DNA of 64,000 nucleotides from Amblyomma americanum (Eukaryota > Arthropoda > Arachnida > Ixodida > Ixodidae). Made by a program: the position numbers and the translations under genes. Positions 1-10,220 of this stretch are shown in pieces. Each line of letters starts with the position of its first letter. The first letter of the stretch is position 1. The stretch spans positions 41,005,864-41,069,863 of the forward strand of contig NC_135505.1 of NCBI RefSeq assembly GCF_052857255.1, read 5' to 3'. Under the pieces are notes generated by a model. The model ran no database searches and had not been told where the DNA came from. It saw only the letters and a list, made by a program, of their open reading frames with translations.

Positions 1-1
1 C

Positions 2-1670
2 CGTGATCTTCTTGACATCCATCAGTGTGGGTTTAAAAAGGCGTGCTCTACAATCGACCATCTAGTCCGCCTAGAGAACACAAAAAGTATGGTGGAGCTG
101 CCATAAAAAAAAAAACGTAAACCAATAAGCTACAGTCCGAGAAGCATTTATACACAAGCAACACTGCCTTGCGGTCTTTTTCGATTTAGAGAAAGCCTAT
201 GACACAACATGGAGGTTTGGCAAACTGCGGGACCTTGGAGACCTCGGAATCCATGGTAGAATGCTAAAATGCTTGAGTGACTTTTTGACCAACCGTTCAT
301 TTCAAGTACGCCTGGGTGCCACTCTTTCTAAAACTTTCATTCAAGAGAACGGCGTGCCTCAGGGGTGCATTTTAAGCACCTCTAGCATTACATCGTGTGA
401 GAGGCAAATACAGATGACCGTAAATAAACTAACAACATGGGCAGACAGAAACGGTGTCAAGCTTTCCGCGCAAAAGTCAGTAGCTGTTCTTTTTTCGCTT
501 AGAAGAGGACTGCACACTGATCCCTCCCTGTGTTTAAATGAAGTCCCACTACCAATTAAAGATGAGCACAAATTACTAGGAATGACTTATGACAAAAAGC
601 TCACATTCCTACCACACATAAACATACTCAAAAATAAAGCTTCTAAATATCTGAATATACTAAAGGTACTTTCACGAAAACATTGGGGTTCCGATAGAAC
701 TTGTCTTTTACGGATTCATCGCTCTGTAGTACGTTCTACATTAGATTACGGATGCATAGTTTATGGATCAGCGAGACAATCGTACCTTAAACGGCTAGAC
801 CCAGTACACAATTTAGGCTTGCGTCTTTCCACCGGTGCATACAGGACGTCACCGATAAACAGTCTTTATGTGGAAGCCAACGAGCCGTCGCTTACAGAGA
901 GAAGAACCATGCTCACTTGCTCGGACGTTTTAAAAATCTGTTCACTACCTAAACATATCTGTCACCAAATAGTCACAAAGTGCCCATCTAGAACACTATT
1001 TAACAACAAACCATTAGCTATAAGGCCACTTCTCCTGCGTTTTGAAGGTATGTGCAAAAACCTCGGCGTAATGGATGCATTACCTGGCGTTGCTCGAAGA
1101 CGTGGTCCACTGCCTCCATGGTTAAATTTTCCTCTAATCTGTGACCTCACTCTTGCACATTTCCGTAAAAACCGAACTCCACAGCAACATATATTACAAG
1201 AATTCCGCGCCCTTGAAGAAAAATACAGTAGTTGTACAGAATTTTATACTGATGGATCAAAAACAGATAGTTTCGTAGGAAGCGCAGAGGTGCGAGGAAA
1301 TTTGGAGCAAATAGTAAGACTACCACAGTGTTCCTCCATCTTCACCGCGGAGTGCTACGCAATATGGATGACCATAGAAAAAATACTAAGTGAGAACCTC
1401 AAAAATGCTGTTATTTACACAGACTCCTTAAGTGTACTTAGAGCTCTGCATTCTAAAAATGCAAGCTCCCCTCTGCTCGGTGACATCATATTCAACTTTG
1501 TAACTGCCACAGCTCAAGGAAAAATATAAAACTGTGCTGGGTCCCGAGTCATGTGGGAATAAAAGGCAATGAGAGAGCAGATGTGTGTTCTGGTAAAGCT
1601 CGTGGCAAGGAAATAATGAAAGTAAATATGCCGTTTAATGATCGCAGTCGGCTTGGAACAATGAGGAAAA
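2..1670 (+). pseudogene. LINE ORF2 fragment: reverse transcriptase plus RNase H, catalytic box deleted
   Basis: Translation from base 2 gives the RT opening HQCGFKKACSTIDHLVRLEN and then a TAA near 102. RT motif A, FFDLEKAYDTTW, lies near 178-215. The open frame 261-1529 (422 codons) has GVPQGCILS near 350-378, then passes directly into the thumb-like SCERQIQMTVNKLTTWADRNG. The segment that normally holds the YADD box is absent, so polymerase activity is lost. RNase H follows, with FYTDGSK near 1240-1262, an AECYAIW stretch near 1350 and YTDSLSVLRAL near 1415. After a TAA and frame change near 1527 it ends with WVPSHVGIKGNERAD near 1538-1580. The ORF start at 261 is an internal ATG and not biological. 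Confidence 0.85.
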
Positions 1671-1682
1671 AATAAACTACAC

Positions 1683-2027
1683 TTGGTAAAACCAGTTTTA
1701 GGAGAATTTAATTCGTGTGTGCACCAAGAACGCTTCAAGGAAGTGATCTTATGCCGTCACCGAATAGACCACACGCACCTTACGCACAACTTCCTACTAA
1801 CAAAACAAGACAAACCTGTTTGCCAACAATGTGGAGATGAACTCACGGTTAACCACATTTTATTCTTTTGTGCGGAACTGGAAGAAATAAGAAAAACGTA
1901 TTTTACTGAATTTTATATTAAATGCATTCCTTTTCATCCCGCACTGCTTTTAGGAGATGACGCAATTGTTAATATATCATGTGCTTTTAGCTTTCTTAAT
2001 GAAACCGGATTTCTCAAGAGACTCTAA
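1683..2027 (+). pseudogene. LINE ORF2 C-terminal zinc-binding region
   Basis: This 114-codon frame continues ORF2 after the RNase H remnant. It contains CQQCGDELTVNHILFFC, a cysteine-histidine motif (C-x2-C, then H and C) that commonly closes RNase H-bearing LINE ORF2 proteins, preceded by RHRIDHTHLTHNFLL, also typical of these C termini. It ends with FLNETGFLKRL and a TAA at 2025-2027. The frame is separated from the RNase H part by stops near 1670, so it is read here as part of the same dead element and not as an independent gene. The 3' UTR runs on to about 2368. Confidence 0.8.
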
Positions 2028-2368
2028 ACTTTTACCAACTGGTTTGTTTAAGTTTTAGTACACCTCAGCCAATATCTCAGGCCTGAGAAAAAAGCTGAGG
2101 CTTTAATTTTGATTAGTTGGGAGCCTCGATGTCCTCCCGCAGCCAAGGAAGGCTACTGAGGTTACCCGGCCCTCTTTAAAGCTTTTACTTGTAGTCATTT
2201 ATAAAAGTTGTGTATGCGTTCACTGGGTAATATTAATGTTTGAGGGCCGCTAGAGCAAGGATTATTCTTGCATTTCTATAATATTCAACAAAAGACTTTT
2301 CCTATACCTTGTTCTTGGCGCATGATGGCCTCAGTCTCCTATGTGCCATAAAATACAACACAACACAG

Positions 2369-4456
2369 CTCTATTCAAATTATGTTGGAAGGGGGGGGGG
2401 AGTTTTCGCTTTGCTTAGTGTTGTGTTTTATTAATGCGAGAAACTCTGTTTTGCTTTTACCTGCTTTGCACATTTACGTTGATAAGGGATTCGCACTCTG
2501 TGCGTTCTCCTTGACGAGATTTACTCCGATATTCCGCGTTCTGAAATTTGATTTCTTGCGCGGGTGCATGCAAACTTGACCAACAACAGAGTCTGGTGCA
2601 ACGCGTGTCCTAAATAGTACACACCGGCTTGCCTTGCCCAGCATGCATTTCTGCACTAAACAGATCTTGGAGGCCTTCCAAGCGCACACAGATACAACTC
2701 CACTGCATCCCGCTCGCTGTTAAAGCCGAAACGTAGCGAATAAAAGCTTTAGCACTCTTGCTGACCTGACGGTAGCTGATGAGCGCCTAGGAGACGGTAG
2801 GTTTGCGGAGAGTTTACAACGCTAAAAAGAATGCGAGCTTTGTCCTCGGGCAGGGACTGCTGGCCTGTGCGGATTTAGGTGCCGCTTCGGGCACCTTTTC
2901 AGCAGTGGCGGCACCCCTCCAAAAATCTAGCTCTGGCTGCTTCCTTTCCTGTCCTGGAAGAGACGCATTTTCCCCAAGAAAAGTGTCTTATATGTCTCAG
3001 TTCCCGCATTCAGCTGTGGCTTGTAAGCGAATGTGCGAAGCTGTCGTCGATCCGTATGAGGAGCAATGCCACAAAGGCATCATGCCGGCCAAAGCTTTCA
3101 CTTTCCACTCCCATTCCTCACGTACGCCATTACGAATATCATGGCGCCATTGCTGATGTTCGCCAGCTTCTCTTCGCAACAGTACACACGCGCGTGACGC
3201 CGCTCGTGCTTCGCGGGTACGCCATCACTTCACCTCGACTGAAAATTCGTCTAGGCTGCGCCCTCGCGCGCACCGCCGCATCGAACTCCATGAATCCTTT
3301 GACAACCGACGTGCTAGTCTTTCGCACTGAGTAGCCCCCACTCGGTCTTTCCATAGCTGCTGCCGGACGTCCGACATGATACGCAAGAGGCCGAAACATA
3401 TTTCACTCCCTCGCACTGCCGCTCGACGCGTATGCAACGAAGATTGCAACGCAGAGCTACCGGAGCGGCGTTCTGTTTCGTACTTAGCGCCAATAGTAGC
3501 AGACGACGGTATTTATTTCTAGACGAGTTTTTACTTTTCTTTCCATTCACTTACATTCTGTGGGCACGTAACTGGCACCCCCTGGATGGTCAAGTCACGC
3601 ATACGTCATATATTGAACAAAATGGCGAATTGTCGAGAATAGGCCCCCAGGAAAGCCTGAGTAAATTAAAATTCTCTAGCTAGTTCATCTGTGATCTGCT
3701 AGTTCCTCTGTTCAGTGTGAGCCTCAAACGTCATGTACGAAATGCCGCCTTTCCTCAGGCAGGTCATACATCAAACCAGACAGGCCGTTTCATCAGTGCA
3801 AGACACGGGAACACGCAAAAAACCTTTCTAATAAGGAGGGCACCCGTCATTTTGACAATTCTATTGGTTGCCTATAGGCATTACACCGCATTTGCGTGGT
3901 GTGAGAGTCATATGCAGAAGTATAAAAGAACCTCATGTTTAACCGTGGCATTGCTGTTATCAAAAAAGCGAGATAAGGCTGTATATGTGCCACTGCTGTT
4001 GTGTAGAATGAAGAGATTGAGCAATTTTCGGGCCGGTATGATAACTACCTGCTACTTAACAAGTACACTAGATTATTTCTAAGGTTATGGCTGCTCAGGC
4101 CTGTGCATATGCTTATGCATGGCATAACCTTGAATAAATAAGTTGTCAGCTACGCCTGCGTTCGCGTTTATTCTTTCATTCACCGTGTCGTTTGCCATTA
4201 TTAACATGAATGCAATCGCACATTACCAACAATTTCAACAATTTACTGTATTGAAGTAAATTTTTACAGTATTCAAAGAAGCAACCGACTGCAGCAACTT
4301 CAATTTTAGGGCGAAAAGCTCTACTCCTCTAATGTTGAGGATGAAGGTCACCTGGCTCCTAGGTTTAGCCTGGAGGCGCGCCGCATGCATAAAATTGTGC
4401 GTGGCTGATGCCTCGACCTTCATCTTCACCATACTCTCCGCTTTCGTTCCACGCTA
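2369..4456. other. No recognised gene; CpG-rich patch at about 2860-3480
   Basis: Several overlapping open frames of 60-150 codons occur here on both strands (for example 2803-3156, 2879-3334, 3314-3550), but none shows a domain or motif that I recognise. They sit in a GC- and CpG-rich patch, where chance open frames are expected. Two AATAAA-like signals (near 2740 and 4132) are not linked to any visible exon. From 3490 to 4450 the sequence turns AT-rich with no support for coding. Confidence 0.4.
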
Positions 4457-4683
4457 AAGCCACTGCGGTATATTGCTCGGCTGCTGACCCAAAAGACGTG
4501 CGTTTGAATTGATCCCGGCCGCAGCGTTCGCATTTCCATGGAGGCGAAACGCTAGAGTCTTGTGTACTGTGCAATATCAGTGCACGTGATGAACCCCAGT
4601 TTGTCCGAATTATCAGGAGATCTCCACTATGGCGCTCCTCGTAACATGAGTCAATTTGGGACGTTGAACCGCATGCAGCCATA
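4457..4683 (+). repeat. Ruka-type tRNA-derived SINE, diverged
   Basis: The segment reads as a decayed Ruka: CTCGGCTGCTGACCC after a damaged box A, then GATCCCGGCCGC, the body GGAGGCGAAACGCTAGAG, a run matching GTACTGTGCRATRTCAGTGCACG, and the tail GGGACGTTGAACC...CATAAA. The same order of blocks is seen in better copies at 28473-28711 and 31669-31902. The box A region is partly deleted, so it is unlikely to be an active pol III promoter. No clear target duplication was found. Confidence 0.75.
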
Positions 4684-5261
4684 AAAGCAATCCTTCCTCG
4701 GTGAAAACCCTCAGGATGGTTCCTATGGTAACCACCTTTCGGTTACTTATTCCTATGCTCTTGCCGCACCTTGCCCCTTACACGGTAACCGCCCTTCATG
4801 CGTTCCAGAAATGCGTTCCTCCTTCCAAGATAACCAACCTCCGGTTGGGAATTCCTAATTTCCAGGCACCCACCAGTTATGCATTCCTCCACTCAGGAAA
4901 TACCTTCCTCATAGCACGGTAAACGCCCTCACAGAGATTCGCATAGGAAGCTAACTACTACTACTATTACTGCTACTGATACTACTACTAACGCGCCGAC
5001 GCTAAACGCAGAAACGTGCGTGTACCAGCAGTCGCTCTGAAAACATACAACCAAGCAGGTAGAACGTCTAGTGCCTTTGTCGGTGGTACGGAAGCAATTA
5101 TAGACAATTAGAAGGCATGACGAAGCCCGGTGCTATGGGGAGCAGTCAGCCGCATATGCGCATGCCACTGATTTCATGTTCACTTATAGCGCGCGGCTTG
5201 CACGTCTGATGCCATGCACGCATGGCGGTTAGCAAGCATGTGCCAGACAGCTTTTTTTTAA
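4684..5261. other. Intergenic; short (CTA)n microsatellite at 4952-4991
   Basis: An imperfect CTA/ACT trinucleotide run occupies about 4952-4991. Upstream (4700-4930) there are several GGTAACC/GGTTACC-like words that give a loosely repetitive look and an open frame at 4701-4922 with no recognisable domain. Nothing else is visible. Confidence 0.4.
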
Positions 5262-5271
5262 CGAGAAGAAA

Positions 5272-5590
5272 GGATTATTATTTATGAATTGGCTTTTCGG
5301 GAAAGGAATTGGCGCGGTATCTGTCACATATATCATTGGACACCTGAACCGCGCCGTAACGAAAGGGATAAATGAGGAAATGGAAGAAGCAAGGAAGAAA
5401 GAGGTGCTGTAGTGGACGGCTCCGGAATTCTTTAGACCACCTGGGGATCTTTAACGTGCACTGATATCGCACAGCACACGGGCGTCTTAGCGTTTTTCCT
5501 CCATAAAAATGCAGCCGCCGCGGATGGGTTCAAACCCGGGAACTCCGGATCAGTAGCCGAGCGCTCTAACCACTGAGCCACCGCGTAGGT
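5272..5590 (-). repeat. tRNA-derived SINE, long-tail type (SINE-2), complete with target duplication
   Basis: Reading the minus strand, the copy starts with a tRNA-like head (box A near GTGGCTCAGTGGTTAGAGCG, box B near GGTTTGAACCC). It continues through the Ruka-like body up to TTAACGTGCAC, then a distinct tail with CTTCTTTC-rich sequence, TTACGGCGCGGTTCAGGTGTCC and an A/T-rich 3' end. It shares the 5' half with Ruka but not the 3' half. Flanks carry the perfect 10-bp direct repeat CGAGAAGAAA at 5262-5271 and 5591-5600, the target site duplication. It belongs to the same family as 5601-5907, 6877-7182, 10610-10930 and 12988-13296. Confidence 0.88.
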
Positions 5591-5600
5591 CGAGAAGAAA

Positions 5601-5907
5601 AATTAAAATTGGTTTTTGGGTAATGTAAATGGAGCAGTATCTGTCTCACATGTCGGCTAAAACCTGAACTACCGTAAGGGAAGGGGCACAGGAGGGACTA
5701 AGAGAAGAAACGAAGGAAGAGGTGCCGTAGAGGGGGGCTCCGGAACAATTTCGATCTTTGGGGATTTTTAACGTGCACTGACATCGCACAGTACACGGTC
5801 GCCTTGGCTTTTCGCCTCTATCGAAACGCGGCCGCCGCGGTCGGGTTCGCACCCGGTTACTCCGGATCAGTAGCTTAGCGCCTTAGTCATTGATCAACCG
5901 CTGCGGG
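5601..5907 (-). repeat. SINE-2 copy directly abutting the previous one
   Basis: Same block order as the neighbouring minus-strand SINE: 3' tail AATTGGTTTTTGGG at the left, TTTAACGTGCACTGACATCGCAC in the middle (read on +), and the tRNA-like head with GGTTCGCACCCG near the right end. It is more diverged than the 5272-5590 copy. The outer flanks TTAACGAGAAG (5258-5268) and TTAATGAGAAG (5908-5918) look like its target duplication, the left half of which was later hit by the other SINE. Confidence 0.85.
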
Positions 5908-5934
5908 TTAATGAGAAGCGCAGGTCTCATTTGA

Positions 5935-6850
5935 CAGACATATAGAAAAACTTTATTTCCGCAAGTAAGCTTTAGACCCTGCTGGGCCACTGAGCTACTG
6001 CGTGGTCCCGTACTGGATGATGTAGGTCATGTCGGGACATAACATCGGGAGCCCGAGTCACCGCAGCAAGCAACGATGTCTGGTCTGCAGACGTGACGAG
6101 AACCTCCCAGTCCTCCCAGCTCGAGATGGCGTGCTGTCCCGGAGAGAAGGGTCCGCGCGGCAGCCAAAAAAGAATGTGGGAGAGTGTGGCGTTAGCGTCA
6201 CTACATAGGGAGCATACAGGGGCGTGCCACAATAGTGGGATAACTGCTAAGGGGATGAAAGGGAGCGGGTCTGGAGGCGTCTGAAGAGGATCTGTTGGGA
6301 GTGGGTAAAAGAGGGCTGGGGAGGGGGCAATTTTGACAGTCCAAACGGGGTATTTTTGTTAGCTCCGCCAAGGTGTGCGCCCGTTCCGTCGAGAATCCTG
6401 AAACGGGGCTGTCCTGAGCCCGGCAAATCAAACATCGGGGTAATTTATCGGCAGCCTCGTTTCCAGGGTTCCCAGAGTGAGCCGGCACCCACTGAAGCTC
6501 TACCCTGCGCGGTAAATTTTGGGCTGGTGTGTTCAACAATTGTCAGGCAGGAGTGTGAATCCTGCCCCTGGAAAAGTTGGAGAGCGCCGTTTTGGAGTCG
6601 CTGAAGATGTATCGGGGCGTCAGAATGTGCAAGCGCTAGGGCGATGGCTGTCTCCTCTGCCTCCTCGGGCGTAGAGCCCGAGGTAAAAGAGTGAGGTAGG
6701 GGGTGGGGTAAGGTTTGATTTTAGGCAACTTTTACCGCTTCATGTGCTGTATATGCGGCGTCTCCCGAAACGGCGTCTGGGCTTGCAAGTAATACTTATG
6801 GAGGGCATTAGCGCAATCTACGCGGCGAGATATATGATATTGGGGATGGA
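5935..6850 (-). mobile_element. 5'-truncated LINE (RNase H type), 3' end at the left
   Basis: On the minus strand an RNase H domain is followed by a C-terminal cysteine-histidine region and then a short 3' UTR with GAAATAAAGTTTTTCTAT ending near 5935. That is the 3' third of a LINE ORF2. There is no RT sequence to the right, so the copy is 5' truncated, as is usual for target-primed insertion. It sits between SINE-2 copies. Its RNase H sequence differs from that of the first LINE in the window, so it is a different family. Confidence 0.8.
5972..6820 (-). pseudogene. LINE ORF2 3' part: RNase H and C-terminal zinc region, frameshifted
   Basis: Minus-strand reading gives TSGSTPEEAEETAIALALAH near 6690-6620 (the E-containing helix of RNase H) and FSDSKTALSNFSRGRIHTPA near 6600-6550 (catalytic D). 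Then comes a TGA and VELQWVPAHSGNPGNEAADKL near 6510-6440 (catalytic H/D region). Another frame, 5972-6232, holds the C-terminal PVCSLCSDANATLSHILF with its C-x2-C, and then SSWEDWEVLVTSADQTSLL. At least two frame changes and one stop separate these pieces. The protein would act in element reverse transcription; this copy cannot make it. Confidence 0.8.
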
Positions 6851-6876
6851 TGTTTCGAGGAAGTGGTTTCGCAACG

Positions 6877-7182
6877 AGAGGTGGCTCAGTGGTTAGAAAG
6901 TTCGGCTACTAATCCGGATTACACGTGTGCGAACAAGACCACGGCGGCCGCGTTTCGATGGAGGCGAAATTCAATGGCGCCAGCGTACTGTACTATGTCA
7001 GTGCACGTTAAAGATCTCCATGTGGTCGAATTATTCTGGAGTCCTCCACAACGCCACCTCTCTCTTCCTTTCTTCTTTCAGTCCCTCCTTTATCCTTTCT
7101 CTTACGGCGCGGTTCAGGTGTCCGCCAAGATGTGAGACAGATACTGCGGCATTTCGTTTCTCCAAAAGCCAATTTTCAATTT
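6877..7182 (+). repeat. SINE-2 copy, + strand
   Basis: Begins with GAGGTGGCTCAGTGGTTAGA, a clear tRNA-like box A, and continues with the shared body (CGTTTCGATGGAGGCGAAAT, TCAGTGCACGTTAAAGATC). It ends with the SINE-2 tail: CTTCCTTTCTTCTTTC, CTTACGGCGCGGTTCAGGTG, then CCAAAAGCCAATTTTCAATTT. The box B region (GTGTGCGAACAAGACC) is mutated. It overlaps open frames at 6863-7135 and 6927-7460 that have no meaning as proteins. Confidence 0.87.
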
Positions 7183-7945
7183 ACGTGTCATTTTCTTGCT
7201 TTCTATATGTTCTGAAATTAGGAAGTTCTGTTTCAATTTTTGCAATTTCAGCGTCTGATTTTCGCTGTAGTAAAAGTGTTCCTCTGATTCGGAACTTGAC
7301 CGTTAACGCTGTTGTTGCTTGCAGATACACGGTTATAATGATACTGTCTTCCTCACTTAATAGTAAATTGATGTCTGTGGACGTTGTTCTTGTTCTTAAA
7401 TGGAATAGTTATGATGCATTCTCCCGCTTTTTTTCTGGTCGCTATCACAGACACTGCTGATACTAAACTAATAATAAGAATGAAGGGCAAAAACTAGTGT
7501 TCAGTTTAAACATTTGTTAGTAAGTTATCTCAAACATCAATGCTGTTTGTTCTCTATGATCTGAGCGCGAAACTTATTCATGAAATTATTCTTTGTTCGA
7601 GCACTTCCAGTGCATGTGCCCCTATAGCTGTATTCGTTCAGTGATAACAAAACAAAAAGGCGTAAAAAGGGTATAAGCTGTTCCCTAGCTCACTCCCTTT
7701 AGTAAACGGGAGAGCGTTGAAGGACAGCTTACTCTTTTTTACACAATATAAGCGTATTTGTGTTTAAAATGTAGTAGCGATAGGTGCACGTAACTCACAG
7801 TTGTTTGTTCTCATTTTGAAAGCTCTTCCTTGAACATGAGCACTTGCTTAATTTAGTTGTATGTGGAGTTCTGTGAGGAAAGACTGCACGAACACGACGA
7901 ATCCGGTGAGCGCTTCCGCCTTACTCCCAATATGCGGCATCTCCA
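7183..7945. other. AT-rich intergenic, nothing recognised
   Basis: No domain, repeat pair or splice-like structure could be supported. The only long frame (6927-7460) is read through from the SINE. Confidence 0.4.
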
Positions 7946-8155
7946 TAGTAGTAGTAGTAGTAAATGGTTTTATATAAATACTACTAAAAAGGAAGGAAAA
8001 GATTTTTGCTAACCCCGGAATCTGCAATCGATGCTGACGCACCGGAGCTGGGGCGGCGTAAATAAAGGATAGCGGGCAGAATGGAGAAATGAAATCAAAG
8101 AGGCGAGGGGACAGAAAAAGAGGATAGGGGGAGAGGTAGTGCACACAAATTCCCC
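7946..8155 (-). mobile_element. LINE 3'-UTR fragment, same family as 9127-10104
   Basis: The block TTTTATATAAATACTACTAAAAAGGAAGG...GATTTTTGCTAACCCCGG, then GAGCTGGGGCGGCG, AATAAAGGA and GAGGGGACAGAAAAAGAGGA, matches step by step the 3' end of the LINE at 9127-9330. It is therefore a minus-strand insertion retaining only the 3' UTR. A (TAG)n run at 7950-7966 marks the tail. No coding part remains. Confidence 0.75.
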
Positions 8156-8889
8156 ATCTCCGCAGGCATCAGCACTCCGTCGACGGTGCGAGTATGCCTG
8201 CGGCTGGGTGGGCCGCTTAGGAGAGCAGTTCTGTATGCCAGAAATGGAGTGACCCTACAGAGACACACGTTGGAAAGACCCCTCGCCAGCTCACATGTCG
8301 TGTCAGAACAGGCTCACAAAGAGCTACCATGCGATTAGACACTAGAGTGGGTTGCACAGACGCCGGAACCCACTGGATTGCCTTCACTAAGGGATGGGTT
8401 GATATACATGGTGTCTCATCTAAGACGTTGCAAAGCTGTTAAAGATAGGGTTTTTGATTTAGAAGAGCGCTTTTTCGGCATAGCATTGTCAGCGGTGTGA
8501 TGCATAAGAATACAGCTAAGACGTGCAAACTAGCAGGCTGTTTAACTCATATGGAATGGGGAACTTTTTAACGGTTACTGTTAAATTCTTAATTTTAAAG
8601 AAGCGAGTAGCCCACCGTAGGTATTAACCATATTAGTCGTTATAATTCCGCCAACGCGGCTAATTATTTTCGGCGCTGTGCCCCAGCAAAATTTTCGCTC
8701 TTTCTACTAGTTACTTGCATTTGAGGGGTTGTTTGCCTGAAAGCTTCTCGAAAGCGTATGCCTTTTGGCGCGATGTGGAATATCTGTGTCAGTCTTTAGA
8801 ATTTCGAAAGCTGAGCTCCTTCTTTAGGCAAAAATCCGTAACCCCGCAAGTATGCAATAGCACCATTATCGATATAGATATACTTCTCA
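8156..8889. other. No gene recognised
   Basis: Between 8410 and 8800 the sequence starts with CATGGTGTCTCATCTAAGACG, which resembles the start word CAGGGTGTNNCACNTAA of the tandem unit at 10221. It has the even, low-complexity character of an old dispersed repeat, but no second copy is in this window to prove it. The frame 8715-8957 has no domain. Confidence 0.35.
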
Positions 8890-9126
8890 GAACTGCCCTG
8901 CGTTTTGTTACCACGGCATCTCTTCGCTTTTTTTCGATGCTCACCAGCGTCACATAGTGGTCCCAAAATGGTGCTATCATTTTGTGCGCCAAGGGCCTTC
9001 CGTCTGGAAGCGTTGGTTCTGCCTCGCACATATGCTTGGTGCGAGCAGCTCAGCAGAATGGAAGTCGAGAATCTAGTGTTCTCTCGTGCTGATAGTGCCG
9101 CTCATATAAAGGATCGGCAATGTGCA
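8890..9126 (+). repeat. Dispersed repeat R, copy 1, left part
   Basis: Aligns by eye with 12650-12977: CCCTGCGTTTTGTTACC...GGCATCT, then CCAAAATGGTG, then GGGCCTTCCGTCTGGAAGCGTTGGTTCTG, then ATGCTTGGTNCGAG. Copy 2 has about 150 bp not present here. Copy 1 is interrupted at 9126 by a minus-strand LINE and resumes at about 10105. Strand is arbitrary because the family is not identified. Confidence 0.65.
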
Positions 9127-10104
9127 TGTGGTGGTGGTAGTGGTTTTATTAAAAATAATAGTAAAAAGGAAGGAAAAGATTTTTGCTAGCCCCGGCATCT
9201 GCCATCGATACTGAAGCACCTGAGCTGGGGCAGCGGAAATAAAGGACAGCAGGCAGAATGAAATGAAAGAGGTGAGGGGACAAGAATAGAGGACAGGGGG
9301 AGAAGTAATGTGTACAAACTATTTACACAATAAGTGATGTGTCCAGGTTGTGCGCGTGATTAGTTCATTTAAGAGGAATTAAATCACACACGCGCACAGC
9401 ACTGTGTAGGTTACAACTGGAGTGGGGCGTCCAGTTATTAATCGTTCAAGGTAGAACTCGCGGAGCGTTCGGTCACTGCGTGTAACTACCTGACGGAGAA
9501 CAGACGGGACGTCAAGCCCGTGTGTTCGAGGAATGCACAGAGGCTCACCAAAGTTCGCTCACGAGTGCGCGCACTGCCCTGCGGCCACAATAGCGTCTTG
9601 ATGGAGTCTGGTAGTATGCCCTGCGCCCTATAGGCCGCGAGCATATTGCGACGAGCATCGGCGAACGCGGAGCAGCGAAGGAGCAGATGTTCTAGTGTTT
9701 CCACTGCACCGCATCCGTCACACACATCACTCATCGCGATTCCGTGCCGCACCCGTCGTTCCCCGGGCCACACGCAGCCAATGCGCGCGCGGAGGATCAT
9801 TGCACGTTGCGACCGTGTAAGTGCGCGACAGCCGGTGACACTGTCGATGCGCTCACCTCCCGCGATGCGTGGGTCGGGGTGCTGCTTTCGGAGATGGTCG
9901 TGAATGGCCGCACGCACGTCCTCCAGCACAAGGGGCAGATCGCTGGCAGGTAGTTGGTGTGCAGCGGTCGCGAGGTCGTCAGCTTCTTCGTTGCCGGCGA
10001 TGCCGCAGTGACCGGGCACCCACTCTGCACGCACGGCACAACCTCTCTGCGCGAGGCGCTCGATGCGCGAGCGAATTCGTTTTGGGTTTTACAAGCCGCT
10101 CGCT
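9127..10104 (-). mobile_element. 5'-truncated LINE inserted into repeat R
   Basis: The left end is the poly(A)-side tail (GTGGTGGTGGTAGTGGTTTT, TTAAAAATAATAGTAAAAAGG on +) and the right part encodes RNase H and a zinc region on the minus strand. The boundaries were placed by comparing the interrupted repeat R with its other copy (12650-13469): R stops at GTGCAT (9126) and resumes with GCTGTCGGAGTGTACC near 10110. A small piece of R (about 40 bp) appears lost at the insertion. Confidence 0.8.
9486..10090 (-). pseudogene. LINE ORF2 C-terminal part: RNase H end and zinc region
   Basis: The 182-codon frame read on the minus strand starts inside RNase H with RAEWVPGHCGIAGNEEADDL (H and D of the active site). 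It ends with DVCDGCGAVETLEHLLLRC, a C-x2-C...H...C closing motif, and the tail SARTRERTLVSLCAFLEHTG. In frame upstream it extends through RIRSRIERLAQRGCAV to a TAA near 10090. No RT is present. The first codon read as a start at 10034 is GTG and is not a true initiator. This is the 3' part of a truncated LINE. Confidence 0.82.
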
Positions 10105-10220
10105 CCTGCGTGCTGTCGGAGTGTACCTTCGAATATAAACCCGAATGATTGAACACAGTTTCGGAGGAACGAGTAAACGGCCGCCCTTTGCAGCAGGAAT
10201 GAAACCGCAATACAAAAATA
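10105..10220 (+). repeat. Dispersed repeat R, copy 1, right part
   Basis: GCTGTCGGAGTGTACCTTCGAATATAAACC...GATTG matches GCTGTCGGTGAGTTCCTTCGAATATCAACC...GATTG at about 13358-13400, and the end CGCAATACAAAAATA matches GCGATACCAAAATAT at 13455-13469. In both copies the element stops next to another repeat (CAGGGTGT unit here, the Gypsy A LTR there). Confidence 0.62.

Larger units (their letters stand above)
2..2368 (+). mobile_element. I/Jockey-like LINE with RNase H, 5' truncated or cut by window edge
   Basis: The segment contains, in order, a reverse transcriptase start, an RNase H domain, a C-terminal zinc-binding region and a 3' end tailing into AAAATACAACACAACACA near 2350-2368. This order is that of LINEs of the I/Tad-like group that encode RNase H. 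The endonuclease and ORF1 would lie left of base 1. The coding part is broken by stops, frame changes and an internal deletion, so this is a dead copy. Clade assignment is from family knowledge and is less certain than the LINE call itself. Confidence 0.85.

Noticed and set aside
2803..3550. Cluster of overlapping open frames on both strands in a CpG-rich patch
   Set aside because: No domain, no splice support and frames on both strands at once; explained by base composition.
10117..10145. Reading HSDSTQERAACK as the RNase H catalytic aspartate of the LINE
   Set aside because: Comparison with the other copy of repeat R shows that these bases belong to R and not to the LINE.
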